From NCBI RefSeq assembly GCF_009735685.1, contig NZ_WHPN01000308.1, positions 1 to 47,700 of the forward strand: a stretch of 47,700 nucleotides of DNA, given 5' to 3'. A model generated the notes under the pieces. The model was not told where the DNA came from. It ran no database searches and worked only from the letters and a program-made list of their open reading frames with translations. This document shows, piece by piece, positions 31,998-40,602 of the stretch (the stretch's first letter is position 1; every line of letters begins with the position of its first letter). Origin of the DNA: Streptomyces lycii. Lineage in GTDB: Bacteria > Actinomycetota > Actinomycetes > Streptomycetales > Streptomycetaceae. Made by a program: the position numbers and the translations under genes.

Positions 31998-33583
31998 GCC
32001 GGGTGAACACCACTCACGGGTGGACCCCTGCCGGGACGGCGAGGACGGGCGGGCGGCACCGAAGCCCCGCTCCCATGGGCGGGACCGCTGCCCCTGCCGG
32101 CCCGCGCGCCGCGGTTCCGCCGGCGCTGCTCGACGCCGTACGGCTGCGGCTCGCCGAATCGGGCGGCGAACCGAGCCCGGCCCGCGTCGCCGCCGCGCTC
32201 CGGTCGGAGGGCAGACTGCTCGGCGACGCCGAGATCCTCGCCGTTGTCACGGCCCTCCGCTCGGAACTGGTGGGCGCAGGCCCGCTGGAGCCGCTGCTGG
32301 CCGATCCCGAGGTCACGGACGTGCTCGTCACCGGGCCGGACCAGGTCTGGATCGACCGTGGCCGCGGTCTGGAGCGCGCCGGTGCCGGCTTCCCCGACGC
32401 CTCGGCGGTGCGCGGACTCGCCCAGCGGCTGGCCGCCGCGGCCGGGCGGCGGCTGGACGACGCGCGGCCCTGGGTGGACGCCCGGCTCCCGGACGGCACG
32501 CGACTGCACGCGGTGCTGCCGCCCGTCGCCGTCGGCTCGGCGTGTCTGTCGCTCCGGGTCGTCCGGCCGCGTGCGTTCACCCTCGCCGAACTCGTCGGCA
32601 CCGGCACGATCCCGCCGGGTGGCGAGCGGCTGCTGCGGGATGTGCTCGACGCCCGGCTGTCCTTCCTGATCAGCGGTGGCACGGGCTCCGGGAAGACCAC
32701 GCTGCTGCGCAGTCTCCTGGGGCTCGTCGGACCGGCCGAGCGCATCGTGCTCGCCGAGGACTCCGCCGAGCTGCGCCCCGACCATCCGCATGTGGTCCGG
32801 CTGGAGGCCCGGCCCCCGAATCAGGAGGGCACCGGACGGGTCACGCTCAGGGACCTGGTGCGGCAGGCGCTGCGCATGCGGCCGGACCGGCTGGTCGTCG
32901 GCGAAGTGCGGGGGCCGGAGGTCACCGACCTGCTGGCCGCCCTCAATACGGGCCACGAAGGAGGCTCTGGCACCGTTCACGCCAATGCCGCCGCCGATGT
33001 GCCGGCCCGGCTGGAGGCTCTCGGGGCCACCGCCGGACTCGACCGGGCCGCGCTGCACAGCCAGCTCGCGGCCGCCTTGTCCGTTCTGATCCACCTGGTG
33101 CGGGACCGCTCCGGACGGCGGCGCGTCTCGGAGCTGCATGTGCTGGAGCGCGACGGCGCGGGCCTGGTCCGTACGGTTCCGGCCGTGCTCTGGCCGGCCC
33201 ACGGTGCCGAGCCGGTCCGCGGCCCGGGGTGGCGCCGGCTGGCCCGGCTGCTGACGGACCGTACGAAAGGTCCCGAGGCCGCCTCCCCTGCCGGGCAGGA
33301 GGGCGAGCGGGGCGGAGAGGCCCGGGGCGGACCGGGCGACGGGCGCCGCCCGGGCCGGGCGGTCCGCAGCGGCCCGGAGCACGGGTTCGGCGCCCACGGG
33401 TCGGCCGGCGGGCTGGACCGGGACGCCGCGCCGAGAGCGGCCGGCCCGGCGGAGGCCGGGACCGTGCGCGGCTCGGACGGTGTGTGGTGGGGCGGCCGGA
33501 CGGACGTCGCCGGACTCCGACCAGCGCCCCCGCCGGCGAGCCGGGCGGAGAGGACGCACACCGGAAGGGGTGGTCCCCGGTGA
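31994..33583 (+). CDS. tadA: TadA/CpaF-type secretion ATPase
   Basis: A 529-residue hexameric secretion ATPase. Walker A: LISGGTGSGKTTLLRSLLG; Asp box: AERIVLAEDSAEL; Walker B: RPDRLVVGEVRGPEV; His box: NTGHEGGSGTVHANA. The N-terminal helical domain (about 35-95) is present. The last 130 residues are a Gly/Arg/Pro-rich extension unlike the family, ending in GRGGPR, probably disordered. ATG 31994 overlaps the ssd stop, and its own stop overlaps the TadB start (GTGA). It drives assembly or secretion of pilin-like subunits. Confidence 0.9.
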   Translation: MSRVNTTHGWTPAGTARTGGRHRSPAPMGGTAAPAGPRAAVPPALLDAVRLRLAESGGEPSPARVAAALRSEGRLLGDAEILAVVTALRSELVGAGPLEPLLADPEVTDVLVTGPDQVWIDRGRGLERAGAGFPDASAVRGLAQRLAAAAGRRLDDARPWVDARLPDGTRLHAVLPPVAVGSACLSLRVVRPRAFTLAELVGTGTIPPGGERLLRDVLDARLSFLISGGTGSGKTTLLRSLLGLVGPAERIVLAEDSAELRPDHPHVVRLEARPPNQEGTGRVTLRDLVRQALRMRPDRLVVGEVRGPEVTDLLAALNTGHEGGSGTVHANAAADVPARLEALGATAGLDRAALHSQLAAALSVLIHLVRDRSGRRRVSELHVLERDGAGLVRTVPAVLWPAHGAEPVRGPGWRRLARLLTDRTKGPEAASPAGQEGERGGEARGGPGDGRRPGRAVRSGPEHGFGAHGSAGGLDRDAAPRAAGPAEAGTVRGSDGVWWGGRTDVAGLRPAPPPASRAERTHTGRGGPR

Positions 33584-34725
33584 CGGGCGGAGCCGCGAGC
33601 GGCGTGGCGTCCGAGCCGGTGACGGACGCCGGAACGGGCATCGGGGCGTATGCGCTGTTGCTGGTCTGCGCCGCGCTGGCGGCCTGGCTCGTACACGACC
33701 GTCAGATGAGGCGGCGGCGGGCCCGGTTGCTGTTCGCGGGCTCCGGACCACCGTCCGGGGCCGGGGATTCCGCTGACCCGTTCACCGCGCGGGCTGCCGC
33801 CCTGCATGCCCGGTGGCGCGGTCGGGCGGGTGGCCGGATCGGCCGTGAATGGCTCTGCCTGCCTGCCGGAGCAGTGATCGCCCGGCTCGGGGAGTCCCCG
33901 CTGCCCCTGGTCGCCGCGCTGCTCATGGTGCCGTTCGGACGGCGTTTCCTGCGGCGCCGGGAAGCCGGCCGGGCCCGGGAGCGGCGCGCGGCGGAAGTCG
34001 TCGAGTGGTGTGCCGCGGTGGCGGGCGGTCTCCGGGCCGGGCGCCAGCCACTCGAGGCGCTGCTGGCCGCACCGGCTGCCCCGGGTCCGCGGGACGCGGC
34101 GATCGCGGCGGCCGCCCGCTACGGCGGGGATGTGCCGGGAGCACTGCGGCAGGCGGCGCAGGAGCCGGGCGCCGAAGGTCTGGCGGGGGTGGCGGCCTGC
34201 TGGCAGGCCGCGGCCGGGACGGGCGCGGGGCTCGCGGCGGGACTGGAACGGGTGGCCGGGGCGCTCCGTGCGGAGCGGGACCAGCGCGAGGATCTGCGCG
34301 CACAGCTCGCGGGCACCAGGACCAGCGCTCTGCTGCTCGCCGCCCTGCCGGGATTCGGGTTGCTCATGGGAGCCGCGCTCGGCGCGGAGCCGCTCCGGGT
34401 CCTGCTGCACACCCCGGCCGGGCTCGGCTGTCTGGCCGTGGGCGGTCTGCTGGAGTGCGCCGGGCTCGCCTGGACGGCGCGTATCGTCCGCGCGGCTCGG
34501 TCGGCGGACGGAGTGCCGAAGCCCGCGGCCCGGAGCAGTCCCGTTCCGGCTCGCGGTCTTCTTCCCCTCGGCGGGACGGACGCGACGGGACGGCAACCGG
34601 GGTCAGGGCATGCGGTGCGGGCCGGAACGACCGGGCCCGGGGGAGCGGCGGCCCCGCGGCCGGACGACCGGAGCGCGGCATGGAAGCACGGCGGTGCCGC
34701 CGCCGTCATCCGGAGCCGGGCATGA
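33580..34725 (+). CDS. TadB-type inner-membrane protein
   Basis: A 381-residue type II secretion F-domain protein. There is one N-terminal membrane helix (GAYALLLVCAALAAWLVH), a second pair near 90-112, the cytoplasmic F-domain (ERRAAEVVEWCAAVAGGLRAGRQPLEALLAA... QREDLRAQLAGTRTSALLLAALPGFG), and two further C-terminal helices. A Pro/Gly-rich tail of 70 residues is added. It starts at GTG 33580 within the TadA stop and ends overlapping the TadC start (ATGA). Its role is the membrane platform of the secretion machine. Confidence 0.85.
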   Translation: MTGGAASGVASEPVTDAGTGIGAYALLLVCAALAAWLVHDRQMRRRRARLLFAGSGPPSGAGDSADPFTARAAALHARWRGRAGGRIGREWLCLPAGAVIARLGESPLPLVAALLMVPFGRRFLRRREAGRARERRAAEVVEWCAAVAGGLRAGRQPLEALLAAPAAPGPRDAAIAAAARYGGDVPGALRQAAQEPGAEGLAGVAACWQAAAGTGAGLAAGLERVAGALRAERDQREDLRAQLAGTRTSALLLAALPGFGLLMGAALGAEPLRVLLHTPAGLGCLAVGGLLECAGLAWTARIVRAARSADGVPKPAARSSPVPARGLLPLGGTDATGRQPGSGHAVRAGTTGPGGAAAPRPDDRSAAWKHGGAAAVIRSRA

Positions 34726-35528
34726 GCGCGCAGGGGGCGGCGGCTGTCCCCAGCCTGTGGACGATGCTCGGCAGTGCTGTCGCGGTGACAGCGACGGTGT
34801 GCGCGGTGCGCGACGCCCGGCGTGGTCGGACGGTCCGCGGACGGCTGGTACGTCTGTGCCCGGCCGGGCCTTCGCCAGGCAGGTGTGCCGGGATTAGCCA
34901 GGTCGCCGGCGGGCGGTTCTCGGCGTTGTGCGCCGCGCTGCGGGGCTGGTGGCCCGCGGTCGGTACGGGCCTGGCCGTGGCGGCCCTGGTGGGCGGTGTG
35001 GCCGGCTGTGTCGCGGCGGTGGCCGTCGGATACGGGGTGCGGATACGGACGCGTTCCCTCCCGGCACGGCGGCCTCCCTGGGCGGAGGAGGCGGACCGGT
35101 TACCGCTGGCGGCGGATCTGCTGGCCGCCTGCCTCGCGGCGGGTGCCGGCCCCCGCGAGGCGGCGCAGGCGGTCGGGGGTTCACTCGGCGGTCCGCTCGG
35201 GGAGCGGCTGATACGGGTCGCGGCGGAGCTGCGGCTCGGCGCGGGGCCGGAAGCCGCGTGGGGCCGGTTCGGGGAGCTGCCGGGCGCGGAGCCGCTGGCC
35301 CGGTGCCTGGAACGGGCCCAGTCGACGGGCGCCCCGGCGGTGGAACCGGTGACGCGGCTGGCCGCCGACTGCCGGGCCGAGCGGGCCCGGGCGGCCACAG
35401 CCGCCGCCCGGAGAGCGGGTGTGCTGGCGACGGCACCGCTCGGGCTGTGCTTCCTGCCGGCCTTCCTCACGATCGGCGTGGCGCCGGTGCTGATCGGGCT
35501 GGCGGGACAACTGCTGAGCGGCGCCTGA
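34722..35528 (+). CDS. TadC-type inner-membrane protein
   Basis: A 268-residue second F-domain protein: N-terminal membrane helices (LGSAVAVTATVCAV; GLAVAALVGGVAGCVAAVAVGYG), then LPLAADLLAACLAAGAGPREAAQAVGGSLGGPLG and SAGAPAVEPVTRLAADCRAERARAATAAARRAG-type segments (the F-domain), and C-terminal helices FLPAFLTIGVAPVLIGLAGQLL. It overlaps TadB by four bases. It pairs with TadB to form the platform. The next gene starts 273 bp later behind its own leader. Confidence 0.85.
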   Translation: MSAQGAAAVPSLWTMLGSAVAVTATVCAVRDARRGRTVRGRLVRLCPAGPSPGRCAGISQVAGGRFSALCAALRGWWPAVGTGLAVAALVGGVAGCVAAVAVGYGVRIRTRSLPARRPPWAEEADRLPLAADLLAACLAAGAGPREAAQAVGGSLGGPLGERLIRVAAELRLGAGPEAAWGRFGELPGAEPLARCLERAQSTGAPAVEPVTRLAADCRAERARAATAAARRAGVLATAPLGLCFLPAFLTIGVAPVLIGLAGQLLSGA

Positions 35529-35801
35529 CGGACGGTCGGCTGCGTTCCGGCCGTCAACCGGACACCGGCCCCGGCCGTACGGCTGCCGCGGTCGTACGGC
35601 GGCCCCGGCCGTGCGGTGCTCCCGGATCTGAGAGCGGGCCGGAAACGGCAATCGGGCGATCCGCCCTGGAACGACAACCACCGGAGCGAAACGAACAACA
35701 CCGTCACCGACACCAAAATCCACTCCGACACCGCAGCAAGGACCACCAAGCGCGACCAAGCGCGACCGAGCACGACAAGGCGATCACACAGGGGGATTGG
35801 C
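35529..35801. other. Leader region before the pilin-like gene
   Basis: This contains 18-bp direct repeats (CCGGCCCCGGCCGTACGG and a variant) and a CCGTACGG-centred inverted repeat that may terminate the TadC transcript. An A-rich stretch of short repeats (GCGACCAAGCGCGACC) leads up to AGGGGG, the ribosome binding site of the pilin-like gene. The separate leader suggests an extra promoter for the major subunit. Confidence 0.5.
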
Positions 35802-36023
35802 ATGTACGAGCGGATCAGTGCGCGCATCGGCGAGCACATTCGGGCACACATCGCTGTGCTCCGCGGGAGGGATGCCCAGGCAGGAATGACGACCGCGGAG
35901 TACGCGGTCGGGACGATCGCCGCCGCCGGATTCGGGGCGGTGCTCTACAAGGTGGTGACGAGCGAAGCGGTCTCCGGGGCCCTGGAATCGGTCATCGGGA
36001 AGGCGCTCGATGCCCAGTTCTGA
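35802..36023 (+). CDS. DUF4244 pilin-like peptide (Flp-type)
   Basis: A 73-residue peptide. A basic leader ends at AQAG, followed by MTTAEYAVGTIAAAGFGAVLYKVV, a class IV prepilin-type junction (glycine before the mature methionine, glutamate at +5) and a hydrophobic spine. It is the DUF4244 family found after TadC in actinobacteria and is the likely major pilin substrate. ATG 35802 follows AGGGGG by about eight bases. The stop lies inside the next gene (14-bp overlap). No prepilin peptidase is in the window, so processing must be by an enzyme encoded elsewhere. Confidence 0.88.
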   Translation: MYERISARIGEHIRAHIAVLRGRDAQAGMTTAEYAVGTIAAAGFGAVLYKVVTSEAVSGALESVIGKALDAQF

Positions 36024-36768
36024 CCAGGCGGACCGGCCGCCACAGGACGCGGGTTACGCCACGGCCGAGGCCGCCGTCGTGCTGCCCGTGCTGGTGCTCT
36101 TCGCCGGGGTGCTGATCTGGGGCCTGATGGCCGCCGCGGCACAGATCCAGTGTGTTGACGCGGCGCGGGCGGGAGCCAGGGCGGCCGCCCGGTCGGAGCC
36201 GCGGAGCACGGCACTGGCCGCAGCCCGCTCCGCGGCCCCGCGAGGCGCCGAGGTCGGGCTGCGCCGTGAGGACGGGCTGGTCCGGGTGACGGTCACGGCG
36301 CGGGCGCCCGGTCCCGGCGGACTGGGGCTCACGCTGCGGTCGGAGGCGGTCGCCTCCGACGAGGCGGTGGCCGGCCCCGAACAGGCAGCGGCTCCGGCGG
36401 CATCGCGGAGACAAGGGCCGGGCGCGGGCCCACCGGCATCGGCCGTCTCGGCGCAGGGCTTGTCGGTACCGAGCGGCCCGCTGCCGGGGGCGTCCTTGGC
36501 ACCGGCCGGTTCGGCGACGGGGTCCGGCCCGCCGGCACCGAGAGCCCCCGTGCCGGGTGCGTCGGCCGCCGGAGAACCGGCCGCCCGGGAACCGGCCGCC
36601 CGGAATGGGGCGGCCCCGAAGCGGCAGGGGCCCGACCGGGCCCGCAGCGCGCCGGAGCCGGACCCGAAGCGGCGGGCGCCCGTCCGGCCCGACAGCGTCC
36701 CGGAGCCGGAGCCGGAACCGGGACAGGCACCGCGGACCGGCCCCCGATCGTGGGAGGCCCGGCCGTGA
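36010..36768 (+). CDS. TadE-type minor pilin, with long extension
   Basis: A 252-residue protein. The family part is the first 120: a short leader, then GYATAEAAVVLPVLVLFAGVLIWGL with glutamate at the class IV pilin position, followed by AAAQIQCVDAARAGARAAARSE, and a beta region. The last 125 residues are Pro/Ala/Gly/Arg-rich and repetitive (PEPEPEPG near the end), probably disordered. It overlaps the pilin-like gene by 14 bp and the next by four (GTGA). The tail seems long for a TadE protein. Confidence 0.83.
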   Translation: MPSSDQADRPPQDAGYATAEAAVVLPVLVLFAGVLIWGLMAAAAQIQCVDAARAGARAAARSEPRSTALAAARSAAPRGAEVGLRREDGLVRVTVTARAPGPGGLGLTLRSEAVASDEAVAGPEQAAAPAASRRQGPGAGPPASAVSAQGLSVPSGPLPGASLAPAGSATGSGPPAPRAPVPGASAAGEPAAREPAARNGAAPKRQGPDRARSAPEPDPKRRAPVRPDSVPEPEPEPGQAPRTGPRSWEARP

Positions 36769-37190
36769 GCGGGAAGCACGACCGGGGCTCGGCGACGGTG
36801 TGGACCGCGGTGGCGGCGACGGCTCTGTGCGTGGTGTTCGCCGCGGTGCTGGCCGCGGGCCAGGCCGTCGTCACCCGGCATCGCGCGGGAAGCGGCGCCG
36901 ACCTGGCGGCCCTGGCAGCCGCCGATCACGCCCTGGAAGGGCGGGCCGCCGCTTGTGCGCGGGCGGGGCGCGTGGCCCGGGAGCAGGGAGTGCGGCTCGT
37001 GCGCTGCGCGGTGACGGGCGAGATCGCCGACCTCACGGCGGAGGCGGGCAGCGGCTGGCTCACGGCCCGGGTACGGGCGCGAGCCGGTCCGGCGGACACG
37101 GTCCCGCCCGCCCCCACAGCGGCGACCCGGTGCCTCCCCGGCCCTCCGGCCAGGTACGGACTCCGGGAAGCGCTGCGGGCCGGAATCGGC
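36765..37190 (+). CDS. Rv3654c-type TadE/G-like protein, stop codon missing
   Basis: The family part is residues 1-110: GSATVWTAVAATALCVVFAAVLAAGQAVVTRHRAGSGADLAALAAADHA, then a conserved WLTARVRARAG end. Relatives stop shortly after this. Here no stop codon follows in frame before the convergent helicase gene (ends at 37194); the frame runs on to 39620 antisense to that gene. The coordinates given end before the helicase and are a convention. Either the gene has lost its stop through a frameshift or base change, or it makes a very long chimera. GTG 36765 overlaps the previous stop. Confidence 0.6.
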
Positions 37191-37193
37191 GGG

Positions 37194-39635
37194 CTATTCC
37201 GTGGGTGCGCCCGACAGCAGGGTGGTGAGCAGCCGCACGGCGGCGCGCTTGTTCAGCGGGTCGTTGCCGTTGCCGCACTTCGGGGACTGGATGCAGGAAG
37301 GGCAGCCGGCTTCGCACTCGCAGGCCGCGATCGCCTCCCGGGTGGCACGGAGCCAGCCCCGGGCCGTGTGGAAGCCGCGTTCGGCGAAACCGGCGCCGCC
37401 GTGATGGCCGTCGTAGACGAACACGGTGGGGAGGAGGGTGTCCGGGTGCAGCGGGACCGACACCCCGCCGATGTCCCAGCGGTCACAGGTGGCGAACAGC
37501 GGCAGCATGCCGATGGACGCGTGCTCGGCGGCGTGCAGGGCGCCGGCCAGCTGTTCCGGATTGACCCGGGCCGTGTCGAGCTGGTCCTCGGTGACGGTCC
37601 ACCACACGGCCCGGGTGCGCAGCGTGCGGGGCGGCAGGTCGAGCTTGGACTCGCCGAGGACCTCGCCGGTGATCAGCTTGCGGCGCAGGAAGGAGACGAC
37701 CTGGTTGGTGACCTCGACGGAGCCGAAGCACAGCCGGGAATCGCCCCAGGGGATCTCCTCGGTGGTCTCCAGGACGGAGATGGCCGTGGTGTCGCGGGCG
37801 GTGGTGGCGTACGGCGGGTTCGCCTCCTCCACGAGGGCCACGCTCTCCTCGAGGTCCAGCTGCCGCACCAGATAGGTCCGGCCCTGGTGCAGGTGCACCG
37901 CGCCCTCGTGGACGGCGGTGTGGGCGGCGGAGGCGTCCACGGTGCCCAGCAGCCGGCCGGTCGCCGCCTCGACTACCTGGACGGGCGGGCCGCCCTCGCC
38001 CCGGATGTCGGCGAGGTCCGCGGCCCGTTCCCGCCGAGTCCAGTGCCAGGCAGTGGCCCGGCGGCGCAGCAGCTTGCTCCGCTCCAACTGGGGCAGCACC
38101 TCCGCGGCCGCGTCGCCGAAGAGGCCGAGGTCCGCCTCGGTGAGCGGCAGCTCGGCCGCGGCGGCGCACAGGTGCGGGGCCAGTACGTAGGGGTTGTCCG
38201 GGTCGAGGACGGTCGACTCCACGGGCTGCCGGAACAGCGCGTCCGGGTGGTGGACGAGATAGGTGTCCAGCGGATCGTCGCGGGCCACGAGGACCGCGAG
38301 CGCCCCTTGCCCGGTGCGGCCCGCCCGGCCGGCCTGCTGCCAGAGCGAGGCGCGGGTCCCCGGATACCCGGCGATGACGACGGCGTCGAGGCCGGCGACG
38401 TCGACGCCCAGTTCGAGCGCGGTCGTGGCGGCCAGACCGAGAAGGTCGCCCGAGTGCAGGGCGCGTTCCAGGGCGCGGCGTTCGTGGGGGAGATAGCCGC
38501 CCCGGTAGGCGGCGACCCGGCCGGGCAGCGACCGGTCCACGGCGGCCAGCCGTTCCTGGGTGATCACGGAGATCAGCTCCGCGCCGCGCCGGGAGCGCAC
38601 GAAGGCGACCGTCCGGACGCCCTGGACGACGAGGTCGGTGAGGAGATCGGCCGTTTCGGCGGTGGCGGTACGCCGGACGGGTGCGCCCTGTTCGCCCTGG
38701 TGCTCGGTGAGCGGGGGTTCCCAGAGCGCGAACACCAGCTCGCCGCGGGGCGAGGTGTCCTCGGTGATCTCGGCGACCGGCAGCCCGGTGAGCCGCCCGG
38801 CGGCCCGTGCCGGGTCCGCCGCGGTGGCGGAGGCGAGCAGGAAGACCGGATCCGCGCCGTAGCGGGCGCAGATCCGCCGCAGCCGGCGCAGTACCTGGGC
38901 GACGTGCGAGCCGAAGACCCCGCGGTAGGTGTGGCACTCGTCGACGACTACGTAGCGCAGCGCGCGCAGGAAGGACGACCAGCGGGGATGAGCGGGGAGG
39001 ATGCCGCGGTGCAGCATGTCGGGGTTGGTCAGCACGTAGTTGGCGTACTGCCGCACCCATTCGCGCTCCTCGACGGGGGTGTCGCCGTCGTACACGGCCG
39101 GGCGGACGGCGTTGCCCAGCGGTGCGGCCAGCTCCGCCACGGCGCGCCGCTGGTCCGCCGCCAGGGCCTTCGTCGGGGACAGGTAGAGCGCGGTCGCGCC
39201 GCGTCCGTTGGGGGCCTCCGAGCCGTCCAGCAGGGTGCTCAGCACCGGGGCCTGATAGGACAGCGACTTGCCCGAGGCGGTGCCGGTGGCGACCACCACG
39301 GATTCGCCGCGCAGCGCGTGTTCGGCGGCCCGGGCCTGGTGCTCCCAGGGGTGTTCGATTCCGGCGGCGCGGACGGCGGCCACGACTTCTTCCCGGATCC
39401 GCACCGGCCAGTCGGCATGGCGGCCCTCTCGCGGGGGCAGGTGCTCCGTATGAGTGATGCGTGCAGCCCGGTCCCCCGCCCCCGTGAGCCGGTCGAGTAC
39501 GGTCCTCGGGGCGGAGCGTGCACCCGCAGAGCGCGGGAGTTGATAGTCGGCCATCGGCACCGAGTGTGTCACCGGGCTGACGGAGAATGGGCTCAAGGCG
39601 TCGTGCGCGCCTGCCGGTAAGTGATTGAATGCCAT
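37194..39635 (-). CDS. DECH-box helicase of the secretion neighbourhood (MrfA-like)
   Basis: An 813-residue superfamily 2 helicase. Motif I is [15 protein letters not shown]; motif II is [11 protein letters not shown]; motif III is [10 protein letters not shown]; motif VI is [13 protein letters not shown]. The C-terminal cysteine cluster ([17 protein letters not shown]) is a probable zinc site, as in DUF1998/MrfA helicases that act in DNA repair. The gene is always found beside the actinobacterial tad cluster. ATG 39635 gives [12 protein letters not shown], in which Leu6 is a TTA codon. A later ATG (39554) would remove it. It is divergent from bldG, 54 bp away. Confidence 0.88.
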   Translation of the reverse strand: MAFNHLPAGAHDALSPFSVSPVTHSVPMADYQLPRSAGARSAPRTVLDRLTGAGDRAARITHTEHLPPREGRHADWPVRIREEVVAAVRAAGIEHPWEHQARAAEHALRGESVVVATGTASGKSLSYQAPVLSTLLDGSEAPNGRGATALYLSPTKALAADQRRAVAELAAPLGNAVRPAVYDGDTPVEEREWVRQYANYVLTNPDMLHRGILPAHPRWSSFLRALRYVVVDECHTYRGVFGSHVAQVLRRLRRICARYGADPVFLLASATAADPARAAGRLTGLPVAEITEDTSPRGELVFALWEPPLTEHQGEQGAPVRRTATAETADLLTDLVVQGVRTVAFVRSRRGAELISVITQERLAAVDRSLPGRVAAYRGGYLPHERRALERALHSGDLLGLAATTALELGVDVAGLDAVVIAGYPGTRASLWQQAGRAGRTGQGALAVLVARDDPLDTYLVHHPDALFRQPVESTVLDPDNPYVLAPHLCAAAAELPLTEADLGLFGDAAAEVLPQLERSKLLRRRATAWHWTRRERAADLADIRGEGGPPVQVVEAATGRLLGTVDASAAHTAVHEGAVHLHQGRTYLVRQLDLEESVALVEEANPPYATTARDTTAISVLETTEEIPWGDSRLCFGSVEVTNQVVSFLRRKLITGEVLGESKLDLPPRTLRTRAVWWTVTEDQLDTARVNPEQLAGALHAAEHASIGMLPLFATCDRWDIGGVSVPLHPDTLLPTVFVYDGHHGGAGFAERGFHTARGWLRATREAIAACECEAGCPSCIQSPKCGNGNDPLNKRAAVRLLTTLLSGAPTE

Positions 39636-39689
39636 CGCGGCTGCCGATCCATGGGGGGCGACCGCTCGTTGCAAGGTGCTGGAGGATCC

Positions 39690-40031
39690 GTGGACCTGTC
39701 CCTGTCGACTCGGACCGTGGGCGACCGTACGGTCGTCGAGGTCGGTGGCGAAATTGATGTATACACCGCGCCCAAGCTGCGCGAGCAGCTGGTCGAGCTT
39801 GTCAATGACGGCAGCTACCACCTGGTCGTCGACATGGAGGGCGTGGACTTCCTCGACTCCACCGGTCTGGGCGTGCTCGTCGGTGGCCTGAAGCGCGTGC
39901 GTGCCCATGAGGGCTCGCTCCGCCTGGTGTGGAACCAGGAGCGCATTCTCAAGATTTTCCGCATCACCGGCCTGACCAAGGTGTTTCCGATCCACACCTC
40001 GGTCGACGACGCCGTCTCGGCCACCGACTGA
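39690..40031 (+). CDS. bldG: BldG, anti-sigma-factor antagonist
   Basis: A 113-residue STAS-domain protein; in Streptomyces bldG is needed for aerial growth and antibiotic production and controls the stress sigma factor by partner switching. The phosphorylated serine is S57 in FLDSTGLGV. The sequence [20 protein letters not shown] is the recognised BldG start. GTG 39690 follows GGAGGA at 39681. A strong hairpin between it and the next gene can give a short single-gene message as well as a longer read-through one, in line with published S. coelicolor transcripts. Confidence 0.95.
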   Translation: MDLSLSTRTVGDRTVVEVGGEIDVYTAPKLREQLVELVNDGSYHLVVDMEGVDFLDSTGLGVLVGGLKRVRAHEGSLRLVWNQERILKIFRITGLTKVFPIHTSVDDAVSATD

Positions 40032-40040
40032 CACTGCCGT

Positions 40041-40077
40041 CCCCCGGGTGCGTGCCGTTCGGCCCGCACGCCGGGGG
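40041..40077 (+). terminator. Partial terminator between bldG and its partner
   Basis: CCCCCGG-GTGCG (40041-40052) pairs with CGCAC-G-CCGGGGG (40065-40077) with a one-base bulge; an inner GCCG/CGGC pair extends the stem. It lies ten bases after the bldG stop. Confidence 0.7.
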
Positions 40078-40152
40078 CGGGAGTCACCGGGGGGCGCCGG
40101 ACGACCGGCACGGCCCCCTGAGACGTACGCCTGTATGACCGAGGGGGATGGC

Positions 40153-40602
40153 ATGGCCACCGTCGAGCTGCTGTTCAGCGCTCTGCCCAATCACGTCCGC
40201 ACCGCGCGCCTGGTGGCCGCGGCAGTGGCACGCCGGGCCGGGGTCGACGAGGCCGTGCTGGACGAGGTTCGTCTCGCGGTCGGCGAGGCGTGCAGCAGGG
40301 CGGTGGGGCTGCACGTGAGCAACAACGTTTCCGCGCCCGTGAAGGTCACGCTGATCGAGGACGAGAAGAAGTTCTCCATCCAGGTCGCCGACGAGGTGCC
40401 GCACGGCCCGGCCGCCGCGCAGCGCAACGGCCGCGGTGAGACCTCCGGTGCCGTCCTCGACGACGCGGCCGCCGAGGAGGAGGACGAGATGGGGCTCGCG
40501 GTCATCAGCGGGCTCGTCGACGACGTCGAGGTCAAGGCCGACGAGACCGGTGGTCTCATCCGGATGAGCTGGCCGACGACGACGGCCGCAGTCCTGCCGT
40601 AG
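40153..40602 (+). CDS. Anti-sigma factor (serine kinase-like), BldG partner
   Basis: A 149-residue HATPase-like kinase of the RsbW/SpoIIAB fold. EVRLAVGEACSRAVGLH is the N-box. DEKKFSIQVADEVPHG stands for the G1 region, and EMGLAVISGLVDDVEVKADETGG is the G2/lid region. It would phosphorylate and so inactivate BldG, and bind a sigma factor. ATG 40153 is preferred (GAGGGGGA is placed five bases upstream); ATG 40135 adds six residues. The acidic insert DDAAAEEEDE sits before G2. It is co-transcribed with bldG in S. coelicolor. Confidence 0.85.
   Translation: MATVELLFSALPNHVRTARLVAAAVARRAGVDEAVLDEVRLAVGEACSRAVGLHVSNNVSAPVKVTLIEDEKKFSIQVADEVPHGPAAAQRNGRGETSGAVLDDAAAEEEDEMGLAVISGLVDDVEVKADETGGLIRMSWPTTTAAVLP

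Noticed and set aside
36557..37228. Alternative frame as the true end of the last tad gene
   Set aside because: It would need a frameshift to connect and gives no family-like C-terminus. It is kept only as a possible site for a sequence error.
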